In this document: positions 49,596-60,904 of the stretch, piece after piece
Layout of the letters: each line of letters starts with the position of its first letter
How positions within the stretch are numbered: position 1 is the stretch's first letter
Assembly (NCBI GenBank): GCA_009760855.2
Contig: WPIO01000069.1
Span: forward strand, 188,001-252,000
Length of the DNA: 64,000 bases
Source: Cristatella mucedo
Lineage: Eukaryota; Bryozoa; Phylactolaemata; Cristatellidae
Direction of reading: 5' to 3'
The notes under the pieces: generated by a model
Told to the model about the DNA's origin: nothing
What the model saw: only the letters and a program-made list of their open reading frames with translations
Database searches by the model: none
Program-made: the position numbers and the translations under genes

Positions 49596-51422
49596 TCCGT
49601 TATGGCGCGCCTTCCTTCGGTACGTGTCCTCATCGAAAACTCCGAGGCGTCTGCGCTCGTGGATACTGGGTGCTCGAGGTCCATCCTTTCGGCGACGCTT
49701 GCGGACCCTGCGAGGGTGAGGCGAGCGTGCGAGGAAGTCGTGATGATGAATGGAGCCACGGCTGTCTGCAAGTCCACGTGCGTCGCTACGGTATCCCTCT
49801 GCGGACGAACCATAGTGCTGGACTGCCTTGTGTCAGATGTTCTTCCTGGTTTCGGGTTACTACTCGGTATGGATGCCATTGAACTCCTAGGCGGCATGAT
49901 TATCGGTCCTTCCGCTGGTCAAGTTGAGTTCATGTGCCAAAGGGGAGTTACAGAGCCAGCACACCGTCCCGAGGCAGCAGTAGTGGCGTCTCCTAGTGTC
50001 AAACGTGCTGTAGTATCGTCGGCCGCTGACGTACTGATTGATGACAAGGACTTCAAGGCAGTATTCCATCAGGGGCGCTGGTCAGTCAAGTGGGAGTGGA
50101 CGAATCGTTGTGTCGTCCCCCAATTGACGAACCATATCGCTTCATATCATGTGGGAGAGGAAATTCGTGCCGATTACGAAAAGGAGGTGGAAGAGTGGAT
50201 CAAGGAAGGCTGGTTGCAGCCGTTCGCTGGTCATTGTGGTGGCCTGATCCCTCTAATGGCCGTCGTACAGGCAAGTAAGGGCAAAGTGAGGCCCGTGATG
50301 GACTACCGAGAACTTAATCAGTTTATATCGAGTCACACTGCTGGTGGCGATGTGTGTAGCACTAAGCTCAGAGCGTGGCGACGGCTGGGCGAGAGCGTGA
50401 GCATAATTGACCTGCGAAAAGCATACTTGCGGGTGCATGTTGATCAAGCTCTCTGGCAATATCAGGTCGTGGAGTACAAAGGCCGTCGGTACGGCCTCAC
50501 ACGACTAGGTTTCGGACTTAATGTCGCCCCGAAAATAATGACCGCGATTTTGACAAAGGTCTTGTCCATGGATGAGCGAGTTCATGCTGGTACCGATTCG
50601 TTTGTCGACGATATTGTTGTCAATAACAGCGTCGTCTCGAATGGTGAGGTAATCGACTTGCTACGAACATTTGGTTTGGAGGCTAAGCCGCCAGAAAGCC
50701 TCGCTGGCGGAAGGGTCCTTGGCCTTCGAGTATGCAGGCCAAAGGAAGGTGAGGAGCTTCGTTGGCGCCGTGATAACGTGGTGAGCGCATTGCCTAACGC
50801 CCCATCGCGACGCCAGCTGTTTTCGTGGTGCGGGCAGCTGGTCGGGCATTTCCCAATCGCAGGCTGGCTTCGCCCGGCCTGCAGTTACCTAAAGCGAGCT
50901 GCTGGCGATGTCGGTTGGGACTCAGTCGTTGGTGAAAATGTCATAGCCATGGCGGGTGAGTTGATGCAGCGAATGCATACCAACGATCCAGTTTCAGGCA
51001 TTTGGAATGTGCCGAATCTGGATAGTGGCATCCTCTGGTGTGATGCCTGCAGCCTTGCTATCGGCACATGCCTGGATATAGGAGAAAGAATCGTCGAGGA
51101 TGCCTCCTGGCTGCGAAAAGCTGACGACGTAGCCCACATCAATCTTGCGGAGCTGGAGGCTATCATCAAGGGCCTCAATCTGGCCATTGCTTGGTCATTA
51201 CGGCAGGTGGAGATTCGGACAGATTCAGCAACTGTTCACGGATGGCTACAGTCACTGCTGGTTGGAGATAAGCCTGTACGAGCCCACGGCATGGGAGAGG
51301 CGCTTATTAAACGCAGGCTAGCACTGATAGCCGACACGGTGTCAGAGTGTGGACTGAAGGCTTCCATAGTCCTAGTGCGATCATCCAACAATAAAGCCGA
51401 CCAGCTGACCCGCGTCTCTTAG
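49551..51422 (+). CDS. pol: Pol: protease, reverse transcriptase, RNase H
   Basis: Entered by frameshift near 49,551; the first in-frame ATG is 49,602. Protease ALVDTGCSRSILS (DTG). RT: GKVRPVMDYRELNQFISS, IDLRKAYLRVHV, LTRLGFGLNVAPKIM, and the catalytic SFVDDIVVN (FVDD, about 50,600). RNase H: WCDACSLAIGTCLD, NLAELEAIIKG, IRTDSATVHGW and NKADQLTRVS with the four acidic residues. A TAG at 51,420-51,422 interrupts the frame; integrase continues in the same frame. Otherwise the frame is intact for 600 codons. Confidence 0.9.
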   Translation, partial: KRVGESTHYCAGAFPSVMARLPSVRVLIENSEASALVDTGCSRSILSATLADPARVRRACEEVVMMNGATAVCKSTCVATVSLCGRTIVLDCLVSDVLPGFGLLLGMDAIELLGGMIIGPSAGQVEFMCQRGVTEPAHRPEAAVVASPSVKRAVVSSAADVLIDDKDFKAVFHQGRWSVKWEWTNRCVVPQLTNHIASYHVGEEIRADYEKEVEEWIKEGWLQPFAGHCGGLIPLMAVVQASKGKVRPVMDYRELNQFISSHTAGGDVCSTKLRAWRRLGESVSIIDLRKAYLRVHVDQALWQYQVVEYKGRRYGLTRLGFGLNVAPKIMTAILTKVLSMDERVHAGTDSFVDDIVVNNSVVSNGEVIDLLRTFGLEAKPPESLAGGRVLGLRVCRPKEGEELRWRRDNVVSALPNAPSRRQLFSWCGQLVGHFPIAGWLRPACSYLKRAAGDVGWDSVVGENVIAMAGELMQRMHTNDPVSGIWNVPNLDSGILWCDACSLAIGTCLDIGERIVEDASWLRKADDVAHINLAELEAIIKGLNLAIAWSLRQVEIRTDSATVHGWLQSLLVGDKPVRAHGMGEALIKRRLALIADTVSECGLKASIVLVRSSNNKADQLTRVS

Positions 51423-52430
51423 AAATGGAAGAGGGCGAATGTATGCTGTCTCGCTGTTCCAGAGCAGGCGTCTTCGCCGGCGGTCGGCATCGACAAAAAG
51501 AGTTTCCACAGCCTTCACCACTTTGGAGTTGACAGGACACTGTACCTTGCCAGAATGTGCCACCCGAAAGCTACTATCCGGCGGAAGGACGTCGAAGCCG
51601 TCGTGAAGGCTTGCTCTCGTTGCAAGTCGATCGATCCTGCACCAGTCGCATGGAGTGCAGGTGTGCTGGATGTAAGCGAGAATTGGCAGCGCCTGGCCTG
51701 CGACGTAACGCATTTCAAGGGCCAAAAATATCTGACCGTGGTAGATTGTGGACCAAGCCGTTTCGCTATTTGGAGGCGAATACCCGACGAGGGAGAAAAC
51801 TCTTTGGTGCAAAATCTGGGCGAAATTTGTAGGGAGCGTGGCCCTCCGCAGCAGCTGCTCATGAACAACGGTGCGAGCTTTCGCTCAACAGCTCTTTGCA
51901 GTCTTTGCGACTGTTGGGGCGTGGAGCCCATATACCGTTGCGCCTATAAAACCTCCGGCAACGGCATCGTTGAGCGAAACCACAGGACCATCAAGGGAAT
52001 GGCGGCTCGCACGGGCAAGAACGTCCTGATGATGGTGTATTGGTACAAAATCTCGCCAACAGCCGGGTTGCATGAGGAATCGGTGCCCTGCAGAAGGCTG
52101 TTCTCCTATGAGTGGAAAAGCCCCCTCTTCAGAGCACAGACAGATCAGGGCCCGAGGACTGCCCAATATGCTGTCGGCCAGCGAGTCTTTGTGAAGCCTG
52201 CCGGCGCTCGTTGTACGACCGAGTGGCCCGAGGACACGGTAACAAGTGAGGGGCAGGGTGTGGGAATCGAGATCGATGGTGTGCGTCGCCACGTGTCCGA
52301 CTTGCGCCTCGTACCAGGGCAGGAAGAGGAGCCCCCTGCACCTGAAGGGGACAGAGCTGAACCAGTGCAGCGGCCCAGGCGCGCTGTGACACTTCCCCGC
52401 CGGTACGACGACTATGTTCTGACCGGATAG
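51423..52430 (+). pseudogene. Pol continuation: integrase with a lost catalytic residue
   Basis: Same frame as the preceding pol part after one TAG. The zinc-binding N-terminus has HSLHHFGVDRTLYLARMCHP and ACSRCKSIDP (HHCC). In the catalytic core the first Asp (LACDVTHFKG) and the Glu (GNGIVERNHRTIK) are present, but the second Asp position reads MNNGASFRS, Asn in place of Asp (codon 51,864-51,866). It ends with an acidic and basic tail at 52,430. The TAG and the D-to-N change suggest a defective copy. Confidence 0.85.
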
Positions 52431-52508
52431 ACTTGCTCATTGCTGCTCTGTACCTTGCAGCTACATGTGTTGGTGCTGCAGACTTGTGACCGTAAGGTCA
52501 AGAGAGCG

Positions 52509-52921
52509 TGTAGTTCGTATGTATGTATCGTATGCAGGCTCCTCTGATAAGCTACTGGTGAGCTGTTAGAAGCACCACCGAGAGGGGCCGGTGCACAGCT
52601 GTGGTCCACCTGTGATGTGGTATGGACGCAGGCCGGTAACCAGCTGGTGGCCAGATGGTGGATTCACCATCAGGGTCGGCCAGTGCACTGCTGTGGTCCG
52701 TCTTTGATGTGGCATGGACCAGCTGGTGGCCAGATGGTGGATTCACCATCAGGGTCGGCCGGTGCACAGTTGCGGTCGATGAGTCATCGGAGTCGACCAG
52801 TGGAGGGCAGTTGTGTGAGGGCAGGGGCTGAGGGAAGCCGTGCGCTCTTGGGCTCCGTGTGCTGGGAATAAACTGTCGGTGTTGGGCATCGGCTGGCTCT
52901 CTGCTGTGCAACTAAACTACA
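52509..52921 (+). repeat. 3' LTR
   Basis: 413 bp, same structure as the 5' LTR with AATAAA at 52,867-52,872. A purine-rich AAGGTCAAGAGAGCG lies immediately upstream and may be the polypurine tract. Confidence 0.92.
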
Positions 52922-53462
52922 CCACCCAGCCACTGGCGGGCCGTCCCTCAAGGCGGACCTCAACATAGACAACGGCTCGGAGGCTGTCATCGTCAATGTC
53001 ACTATCCCGTTTGACAACAACGCCGACACGCTCTGTGTCGCGGCCCGGGCGAAAGTGGAAAAGTACGTGGGCATCGAAAACGTCGTGCTGTCAAGCGGCC
53101 ACAGGTCAGCGGCGGTCAGGTGGTTTGTCGTCGGGGCCCTCGGCAGTTGGTTCATGACACGAAGACTGCCTCGGTGATCTCAGCATTCCGAAGTGCAAGC
53201 GTGCGGCACTACGTTGGCTCTGCATGTCGGACGCTATATGTGGGTTCGAGACCGTGTGGACCCGGTTCCAAAGCCGCGATTCGCGGGTTTTTCCAGCGAC
53301 TCCGGCCGGTCAGGGTACGCCGGCATAGTTTTAATTGAATATTCAAGTTCCTAATTAATCATTCAATTCGGTACAGAGGCGACCGCGATCATGACGACGG
53401 TGCCTCCAGGACAAAGCCTGACCATTGGACGTCGGTCGGGCTGACGCCTGTGATTGCCCCAA

Positions 53463-53990
53463 AAAGGGGCAACTTGGGTGCATAATTTATGCGTGTGGGG
53501 GTCTGAGTTCACTCTAACTCATGTATCTGTAAATTAAAATAAACTACGCACACAAACTGTGCCTACGAAGGACTGCGTTGTCGTCTTGGTTGCTTGCGTC
53601 GGTGGCATCATGGTGGTAATGCGAGTGCGTACGCAGCAAAGGTCGTAACGGATGGCTTGCAACGACTGTGGCTGGGAGTGCTGGCGATGGAGAAGTGTAC
53701 ATGGAAGGCAATTTGTCGTGCATTATTCGCTGCAAAGAAGACGCAAGGTCGAGCAATGCGTTGGAAAGGTACGACACGGGGAATTGGAGCGAGAGGCGGA
53801 GGAAGCTCAGTTGAAATACAGGCTCCTCCGGCAGAGGTGCTTCGAGCGAAAGTCGACGTGCCTAGTGGGTCGCTCCACTAAGTTTTGGTCCTACTTCGCA
53901 GTGTATTACAGGTGCCGGTATGAACTAGCATTTGCAAAGCCCTTTGCCGTCTCCTCTCGGGTCACCCTCTGAGGGATTGCTCTGGGATAT
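53463..53990 (+). repeat. Repeat following the RLE 3' end (partner at 5,120-5,650)
   Basis: Starts with a hairpin TTGCCCC-AAAAA-GGGGCAA (53,454-53,472) that straddles the RLE boundary and continues GGTGCATAATTTATGCG. Alignment with 5,120-5,650 covers the whole stretch; the two copies diverge beyond 53,990 and 5,650. Confidence 0.75.
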
Positions 53991-54036
53991 AACGTTGGGG
54001 TAACCCAGTGTGAGGATTATGAAGGTCCAACCATAT

Positions 54037-54254
54037 TAGGGCATGCTGCCACTAACCACATTTGCATGCTGACCCTGTGCATGTAACCCCTAACCATATT
54101 ATTCATTTTGTTTGTTTTTCAAGCATGATTTTACTTACTATTCTATTGCATATCACTTTGAATCAAATGTAAAGCGCCTAGAAAGAAATTAAGTTCTCTG
54201 AGGGCGCTTTATGAAGTGCAATATTATTATTGTTATTATTATTATTATTATTAG
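54037..54254 (+). mobile_element. L2 3' end
   Basis: CATGCTGCCACTAACCACAT through the stem-loop AAAGCGCCTAGAAAG...GGGCGCTTTA to a (TTA)n tail at 54,225-54,254. Only the 3' 215 bp are present. Confidence 0.85.
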
Positions 54255-54599
54255 GGGAGTGCAATATTCCTAGAGATGAGGTACCGTGTGTGTTTTGGAG
54301 GTTCGTGGTGAAGGCGGATGAGGATGAACTAACGCAGGGGCAGCTGGGAAGCACATCCGGATCTAAAAGTTATGGTTCCGTGAGTGATTGCTTGCAAGAT
54401 GGGGACGGTGGAGAATCTAGGGCATAGGTGCACAGGCTGGGGGTGCAGGTCCAGCGGCCTGGGTGGAGACGGGTGTTCTTGGGGAAGGGCTAAACTAAGG
54501 TAGTTTATAAGTGAGAGTCATGACTACACTTTCTTCACTCCTCTTCTCGCTCTCGAATCACCTGTGGTGAATTTGGCGGCATGCAGCTTCTTAGCCACT

Positions 54600-55430
54600 A
54601 GAGTTTTGTCATAGAGTCTGCGAGTTTGTCGGGGAATGGGGAGAGCGACTGGAAGCCGGAAAGACAGAATGATATGGGTTAGCGAGGGTGGCCTGGGGGC
54701 CGCGTGTGTGGGTGTGGAGGAAGTAGGCGCGAACGTTGGGGTCGTTCGTAACGAAGCGACCCGGCGAGGATTCTAGAGTCCCTAGGGCTAGCTGCTTATG
54801 CTGGCTGAACAGATAGGTGCTTCTCGGCAGCGCTGGTGCCGAAGAAGAGAGTAGCGAGCGCTCGGGGGTGTGTGCCGACACCATCGCCGTACCGGGCACC
54901 GCCGGGCCGTTGGCGTCGCTCGAGAAGCCGGCGGAGAACCGAGAAATCAATCTCGTGCGCCAGCTCACCTGGTAGTGACTGCAGGCTTGACTGAGGCTCG
55001 GTGCTGGGTGTGCAGCCGGAGGTGGCGTCTCCCTCGTCGGGGACGCGGCCCCAGCTGGGCGTTGAGAGAAAGGGAAGGCGACTTTCGCCGGCGGCAACTG
55101 GGGCGGGAAGCCGGCCGAGAGTAGACATGCCTCGGGCTTCGTGACGTGAGAAGGGGCGGCACAGTCACCTGTGAACCGGCCCGAAATGCCAAACCTCACC
55201 CAGTGCTGTGAAAGGCCACACCTCAACCAGTGCTGTGAAAGGCCACACCTAACCCAGTGCTGCAGAGCGGCACAGGCCGCAGTGGGCAGGGCACCTGGCG
55301 TAGGCGTGTTAGGCCGAGCAACTGTTCGTGCACCACATGGGTTGGCCCGGGTAGCTCACCCGACAACCTCTGCCGTAGATAGACAGTACCGGGGGTAAGG
55401 TCTGGCCCACCAATAACACTCACTAGCTAC
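54600..55430 (-). mobile_element. Diverged RLE ORF1-like fragment (minus strand)
   Basis: A 205-codon minus-strand frame (54,609-55,226) starts near a knuckle-like GRFTGDCAAPS, comparable to GHFAGDCTVSA of the better copy; upstream at 55,300-55,425 a YPGQP..CTN segment matches the first knuckle region. The rest is Pro/Ser-rich. Three 27-bp units (CAGTGCTGTGAAAGGCCACA) lie at 55,199-55,262. Divergent, probably an older relative. Confidence 0.5.
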
Positions 55431-56206
55431 CAGCCGGTTAAATACTGCTCACTGGCGATGAGCTGGATAATGCCAGCCGTCAGCAAGCTCTAAATAGCGA
55501 GAAACCAAAATCTGGCCCAAACCAACCAGTCCTCGATCGGCTCCAGGTCAGCACTGCAACTAATTACAGGATCGCAGGACACATTCTGAGTTTATGCCAA
55601 AAAGAATCGTAAAATCGTATAAAGACAGTTCGTATCGGATTATAGTCTATTTTACTAAACTTGGCTTTCTGAGTAAATTGTCTAGTAAGTGAAATAGTGG
55701 TATTTCAGCGATATAAATTCTCTACGGGTGTCAGGCTAAGAAAGCCAGAATGCCGGTATTTCGTGGTGACGAGTTCCTACAAGGGTGCAGCTGTCTCTAG
55801 CAACTAACATTCTTGTTTATTAGCATATGTGAAGACGATAGAAAGCGATTTAGTTCTCCTAAGTTGCTTTAACTCACATTTTTTTATAGTATCACTTTTC
55901 TCAGTATATGTTGATGATCTTTCTTGCATATATAATATGCTGTATATTTAGCCATTTATTAGTTAATTATAAAGACAATCTAAAAAAATGGTTTGGTTTC
56001 GCTCGGTTAGGCTCATTCTCTTAACTTAATGCTCACTCTAAGCGTCAGCTAGGGTACACTTCCTTCACAAAATCATTTGGCTCTAGCGCCATTCAAGCAT
56101 CGCGAAGCTCGCCGTCCATCAGCTGTTCGCTCAGCTCTGCTGCTGAGAGAGCAATTTAACCTCACGATCAAATCGCTCAACTAAAAGGGATTTCGGGTTT
56201 TGCATC
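55431..56206. other. No gene recognised
   Basis: AT-moderate sequence with many stops in all frames. No repeat within the window was matched to it. Confidence 0.4.
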
Positions 56207-57761
56207 TGTAGTACTGCGACAGCGGACTACTCCGGCAGAAGGAGCTGAGGCAAGAGCAGTGGACCCACTTTCGGCAGCTGCTACTGAGCCACCTTGGTAG
56301 CGGTGCCGCCCGGTTTTACGGCTATTTAATAAACGTCATCTGCCTGAGCTGTTTTGATCTGAGCGCGACCGCCTGCACAAATTCAACAGTGGCGAAGCGG
56401 ATGGAGTTGAAAAAACACGTGGACTACGACTCGATCTGGTAGCACTGCTCCGCAAGCGTCCACCTGGCAGCCGTATGCAAGCTAAGTCACAATTGCTGAG
56501 AGCATTTTCCGGTGGAAAAATATTTCAGAGGAGACCCACCGAAAAGCAATGGTTCAAAGAATCCTTACCTGTAGTTTCTATTTACTGCTAAAGCTGGAGG
56601 TAGCTAAGGGTAAGTCGGCGGACCTACAGCTACAGGACCTACGGCACTTGTTAGGGGGACTTTTCTCCATCATCAGCCTCTGTGACTAAGAGTTGTTACG
56701 TTTGTGGTGAAAGTTTCTGTGCAGATGGCTTCTGTAAGAACTTTGATGCAAGAGACAAACTTTCTGCAGTGTAACACGTGTTTGCTACTAGTGCCTGTCT
56801 GGACAGTGTGAGAGCGGCAGCAAGTGGCGGCGACGGCGGAGTCACCTACGGTGGTCTGTACCGTAGTAACCGGTGAGGTGGACGTTTGCAAGGCTACAGA
56901 AGAGAAGGCACTGACCCGCGACACAGCTACCTGTGAGGTGGCGCACGAGAAGATGCCAGTGCACGGAACGGCATTCGCGATGGCAGCGGCTCACAAAACT
57001 TCCGTGTGCCCAATGACTACAGACGTCCGTGTGAAGGCAGCGTGGTCAATTTCAGCGATACGGTCAGAGCTGCGACACCTGCAAGCGCTGCTGCGATGGT
57101 TTGAAATTCGACTACGATGCTGGTCGGCGCTGCGATTACGACGCCAGTCTATCCTGTTACGAAGCTCGTTAGTGCTGCCAGAGCTACTAGGCTTGAAAAA
57201 ATGGCCAGCGTTGTGACAAAAGCGACCCAAGGCGATGAAGACTGCCGAAACCCGTGCGGCTGAGGAATGAGGATCGAGCCAAATCCCTTGTTGTTGGAAG
57301 AGGGCAGTGGCTATGCTCCAGTGGTGGCTTAAAGCTAGTGGCCTATGCATTCTGCTTGTCACCAAAGGCCGTGTTTCGGCGGGCCTTATCCGAACGGCTG
57401 TCATAAATCATCTAAACCGGTGACAACAATTTTGTACCTGAAGTTTACAAATTCGTACTTTATTTTAGTTTTCTCAAGCTTGTATGGATGCTGTATCAAG
57501 CTTCTCGCTTGTTTGGCTATACTTTCAGAAGAAAATTGACGCTCAGTCGCCTTGTCGAAGGAAGATAGGATGTTGGGTCTGCTGTACCGCGACAGCAGAC
57601 TATTCGGGCGGAAGCCGCTGAGGTGACAACATCAGACCCACTAGCAGTAGCTGCTACTGAACCAGCGTGGTGGATGTGCTGCCTGGATCCATGGTCGTTT
57701 AGTAAACGCCGTTTAGCCAAGCCGTCTTGATCTTTGCGTGACTTCCCGCACACGTTTCACA
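56207..57761 (+). mobile_element. Possible non-autonomous LTR element
   Basis: Two diverged direct repeats of equal length, 182 bp (56,207-56,388 and 57,580-57,761), start TG(T/C)(A/T)GTAC and end CA, with AATAAA/AGTAAA-like sequence near their 3' parts (about 56,328). The 1.19-kb interior begins right after AACA with GTGGCGAAGCGG and has an 83-130-codon frame (56,824-57,216) without a recognised domain, plus a cysteine-rich CYVCGESFCADGFC segment near 56,697. No target duplication was seen, so the assignment is tentative. Confidence 0.4.
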
Positions 57762-58639
57762 AAAGGAAAGTGATGAATAAGACAATTGATAAAATGGATG
57801 TTACTACTCTTTGGGCATTTAAGATATTTAACAGACTTCCCACCCTAAATTAGCACATTAAAAGTAATGAAGGAGTACATTCTCATTGCGATTCGTGTGT
57901 GAATGTCATTCAACGGTACATTAGTCTTAGTAGTTAGGAATTGAGGCATTCATTCAGCGTGCATTGTGATTATCGCTCCTATTAGCGAGCCATTAGTTCA
58001 TTGGCCAGCTATTAAAGAGGCAGCTGATAACCACTATATTTTACCTATCTAAAATAAATGTACGGTACTGAAAAAGTTCCCAAAAATTCTTGAAATTTTA
58101 AGTATTTAGCTTAAAATATCCAATTTTGATCTGTCTAGAGATAATCATGTAACGGGTTTGACCAAAAAATACTGCCACTTTAGTGTAAAAGAAATAAATT
58201 AGATTTAAATATCAGTTTGCAAACATAAAGACACAGATGCCATACAATTTAATTTATTATAATCCTTACCTATCAGCAATGTAATTTTTCAAACATTTAA
58301 ACTATTGTTCGTCCTTTCTTTTACGACATCACCAATGAATATTAGCTTTCGCTTTCGAGGCCATACGTTAAAAATCGAGAAGGATTAGATCTTTAGTGGT
58401 GGGCCGAGATGTTTTGGATAACTTATAGGGTAAAACACTTGCCAGTCAGAATCTATACAAAAACAAAATGATACTTCTGCGAAACGCTGTTTCTGCATGA
58501 ACAGCTCGACACTCAGTCAAAAATATTTGCCATAAACTCCCTTCTTCGCGAGTCCACTCAATTGCTATAGCTATTATGGATGAGCTCTCCCAGTTCAAAA
58601 TCTTAGTTGTATTATCACTCATTCGGTGCGCTAATCAAT
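57762..58639. other. No gene recognised
   Basis: AT-rich, stop-rich sequence on both strands; no motif or internal repeat noted. Confidence 0.4.
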
Positions 58640-58865
58640 AACAATAACAATAATAGTAATGCACTTGATAAAGCGTCCTCAGAGAACTTAATCTCTTTCT
58701 AGGTGCTTTACATTTGCTGCAAAGGGAAATGCATTTGAATGGTAAGTAAAATCGTGCTTTAAAAACAAACAAAATGAATAATATGGTTAGGGGTGACATG
58801 CACAGGGTCAGTATGTCAATGTGGTTAGTGGCAGCATGCAAAGTATCAGCACGCATAAGCACATA
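58640..58865 (-). mobile_element. L2 3' end
   Basis: AATAATAGTAATGCACTTGA (tail and stem-loop start) through GGCAGCATGCAAAG and AGCACGCATAAGCACAT; it stops where the next L2 copy begins. Confidence 0.8.
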
Positions 58866-59990
58866 ATAATGCTCTTGATAAAGCGCCCTTGGAGAACTCA
58901 GTCTATTTCTAGGCGCTTTGCATAAGCTAGAAAGAGAGACGCGATTGAATGGTGAGTAATATCATGCTGGACAAACAACACGAATAACATGGTTAGATAG
59001 TGTCATGCACACGGTCAGAATGCAAGTGTGATTAGTGGCAGCACCCACAGTGTCAGCACGCATAATTGCACGAAGGACGAATCACAGGGACCCACTAAAT
59101 ACCGTCCTAAATAGGTGTTTTTAGGTTCTTTTTAATGTGGTCAAGTCAGGGCATGTTGTGACGCCAGTCGGGAGGGAGTTCTAGGCTTCGGGAGTATACA
59201 AACTAAATGCATGGTCTCCAAACGATTTGAGGTGTGTACGAGGTGTTGGTAAACTTTTAGATTCAGACAAGTGGGTGGTACGATGCTTGGCCTGGTGGTG
59301 GAGCAGATCTGAGAGATAGGCAGGAGCCAAAGAACTAAGTAACCTAAAGGTGAGCAAAAAAACCTTGAAGTCATTCCGTTGCTTATCTGTGAGCCAGTGC
59401 AGATCGGCGAGAAGTGGTGTGATGCAGCAACTGCGATGCTCTCGACAGAAGAGCTTAGCTGCAGAGATTTGTGCCAGCCTTAATTGCCTCATTGCAAATT
59501 CCCGTAGGCCGGTGTGCCGGCAGGCCGGCAAGCATTGAGTTACAGAACTCAGGACGGGATGTTACAAATGTATGGACCAACTTAGACGCGGTATCCTCAT
59601 CTAAACAAACCCGAATTTTAGCAATGCTATTTATCTGAAAGTAGGCAGACTTGACTATGAAGCTGATGTGGTCGTCTAAACAGAGGTCAATTTGGAACAT
59701 GACACCTAGATTTTGAGCTGATTCATAGGGAAATGCTGAATGCCAACTTTGAGCGTCAACCTTTCTAATTTATTAATCACACTTGGTTTGCCTATAACTA
59801 ATAAATTAATTTTGTCATCATTTAGATTAAGAAAAATTGCTGCCATCCATGTGCGGATGTCATCAATACATGCAGCAAGTGAGTTGAGAGAATTTGACGT
59901 GCTCGAAGGCTGGGAGGGATCAAAGCAAAGGGTACAACTGAGTGTCATGACGCTGGCGTCTATCGGCATGGAACTGTGAAGACGGCAACC
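58866..59990 (-). mobile_element. L2 element, 3' 1.1 kb
   Basis: Tail at 58,866 (ATAATGCTCTTGATAAAGCG), then minus-strand RT C-terminus (TSRPEFCNSMLAGLP, PLLADLHWLTDKQRNDFKVF) up to CFDPSQPSSTSNSLNSLAAC near 59,900, where the copy is truncated just after the YADD region. Several stops. Confidence 0.8.
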
Positions 59991-60129
59991 ACGTCTCCTC
60001 TGTCCCCTCTTCTCGACCTGAATCGCTGACTCACCAGGGCAGTTAATCGCAGTGTTAACCACATTTCACATTGCTCCAAAAGGTCTTTTGTGATCCACGT
60101 CTTTGTTTTCGGTTAATTAAGTTCATGAA

Positions 60130-60205
60130 ATGTCAATGACAAATGTCAAGCGTCTAGAGAGAGGTTGAGTTCTCTGAGGGCGCTTTATCAAGTGCTTTAT
60201 TATAA
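60130..60205 (+). mobile_element. L2 3' stem-loop-only copy
   Basis: ATGTCAAGCGTCTAGAGAG...GGGCGCTTTATCAAGTG with a short TTATTATAATAA tail; no further L2 sequence upstream was recognised. Confidence 0.7.
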
Positions 60206-60904
60206 TAACCTGCAATAAAAAGTGATCACACTTAAATCAGTAATGTACTACCTCCATGATGTACAAGCCAAGGTAAAACCACATGCACAAGTCTATCTTA
60301 TACCGCCAGGTGCTCGCAGAGTTAAGGAATTTCCAAAGCACAAAGCTACCACTAAGTGCTTACTGCAAAAGTCCGTGCAAATTGGAATAAGATGCAGATA
60401 TTGTTAAATATTGTAATTTCTGATGTATCGCAACCTGTTTACTCTTAGATTAAACGCGGCTACAATTTTTTCAGTTATTTCCATTGAGTGGAAACCCCTT
60501 AAATGGCATGCCTAATCTCTAACATATTTGACTTTTTGACTGTAGTGCAATTAATTAATTCACCAAGGGAAAAACTGTCCGTATTTAATCGACTTTTATT
60601 CGCAAGATACAATGCTTTCTTTTCAAAATAGTTTAGGAACAAATGGAAAATAAAAGTTGATTTAATCACTCAGATACTTCAGTGACGTACTCTATTTAGG
60701 GCAGTTTATAACAGATTAAAACACCCGAAGCTTGTTCCATGTTATTGTGGTCCTGTGACAAGAATAGTTGCTGCCAAACATGCCCTCGGCAAACGTTGGT
60801 GTTTCAATTTGGAAATGACACAGGCCTACTGCTCCTGTGTAGATGTGTTGTGTTCGCCTGTGTTTTCTCGGCCGCGATGTATGCCCCGCCTGCGGCGGCT
60901 GATT
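60206..60904. other. No gene recognised
   Basis: Short frames only (61 and 70 codons), no motif. Confidence 0.4.

Larger units (their letters stand above)
48375..52921 (+). mobile_element. LTR retrotransposon, near full length, inserted in the RLE element
   Basis: Two 413-bp LTRs (48,375-48,787 and 52,509-52,921) start TGTAGTTCG and end AACTACA, flanked by CCACC (48,370-48,374; 52,922-52,926). They differ at about four positions, so insertion is fairly recent. Between them are gag and pol in the order protease, RT, RNase H, integrase, a Ty3/gypsy-type arrangement; the RT subtype (LTRLGFGLNVAPKIM) matches a divergent invertebrate gypsy-like group. A primer-binding site was not identified with confidence. 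Confidence 0.92.
43965..53460 (+). mobile_element. RLE-type element copy 4, interrupted by three nested insertions
   Basis: RLE pieces lie at about 43,965-45,266, 46,422-47,305, 47,490-48,374 and 52,922-53,460. They cover ORF1 with knuckles (44.2-44.45 kb), linker, C2H2 region (45.1-45.25 kb and 46.43 kb), RT fingers (GNFRPIMQLPTLYKLL, 47.67 kb), the post-RT region and the RLE core. Insertions: L2-like family 2, a SINE and an LTR retrotransposon. The RT palm is missing: after 47,720 a 100-bp piece resembling the ORF1-ORF2 linker (20,960-21,050) intervenes, and then sequence equivalent to 23,595 resumes. Confidence 0.8.
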
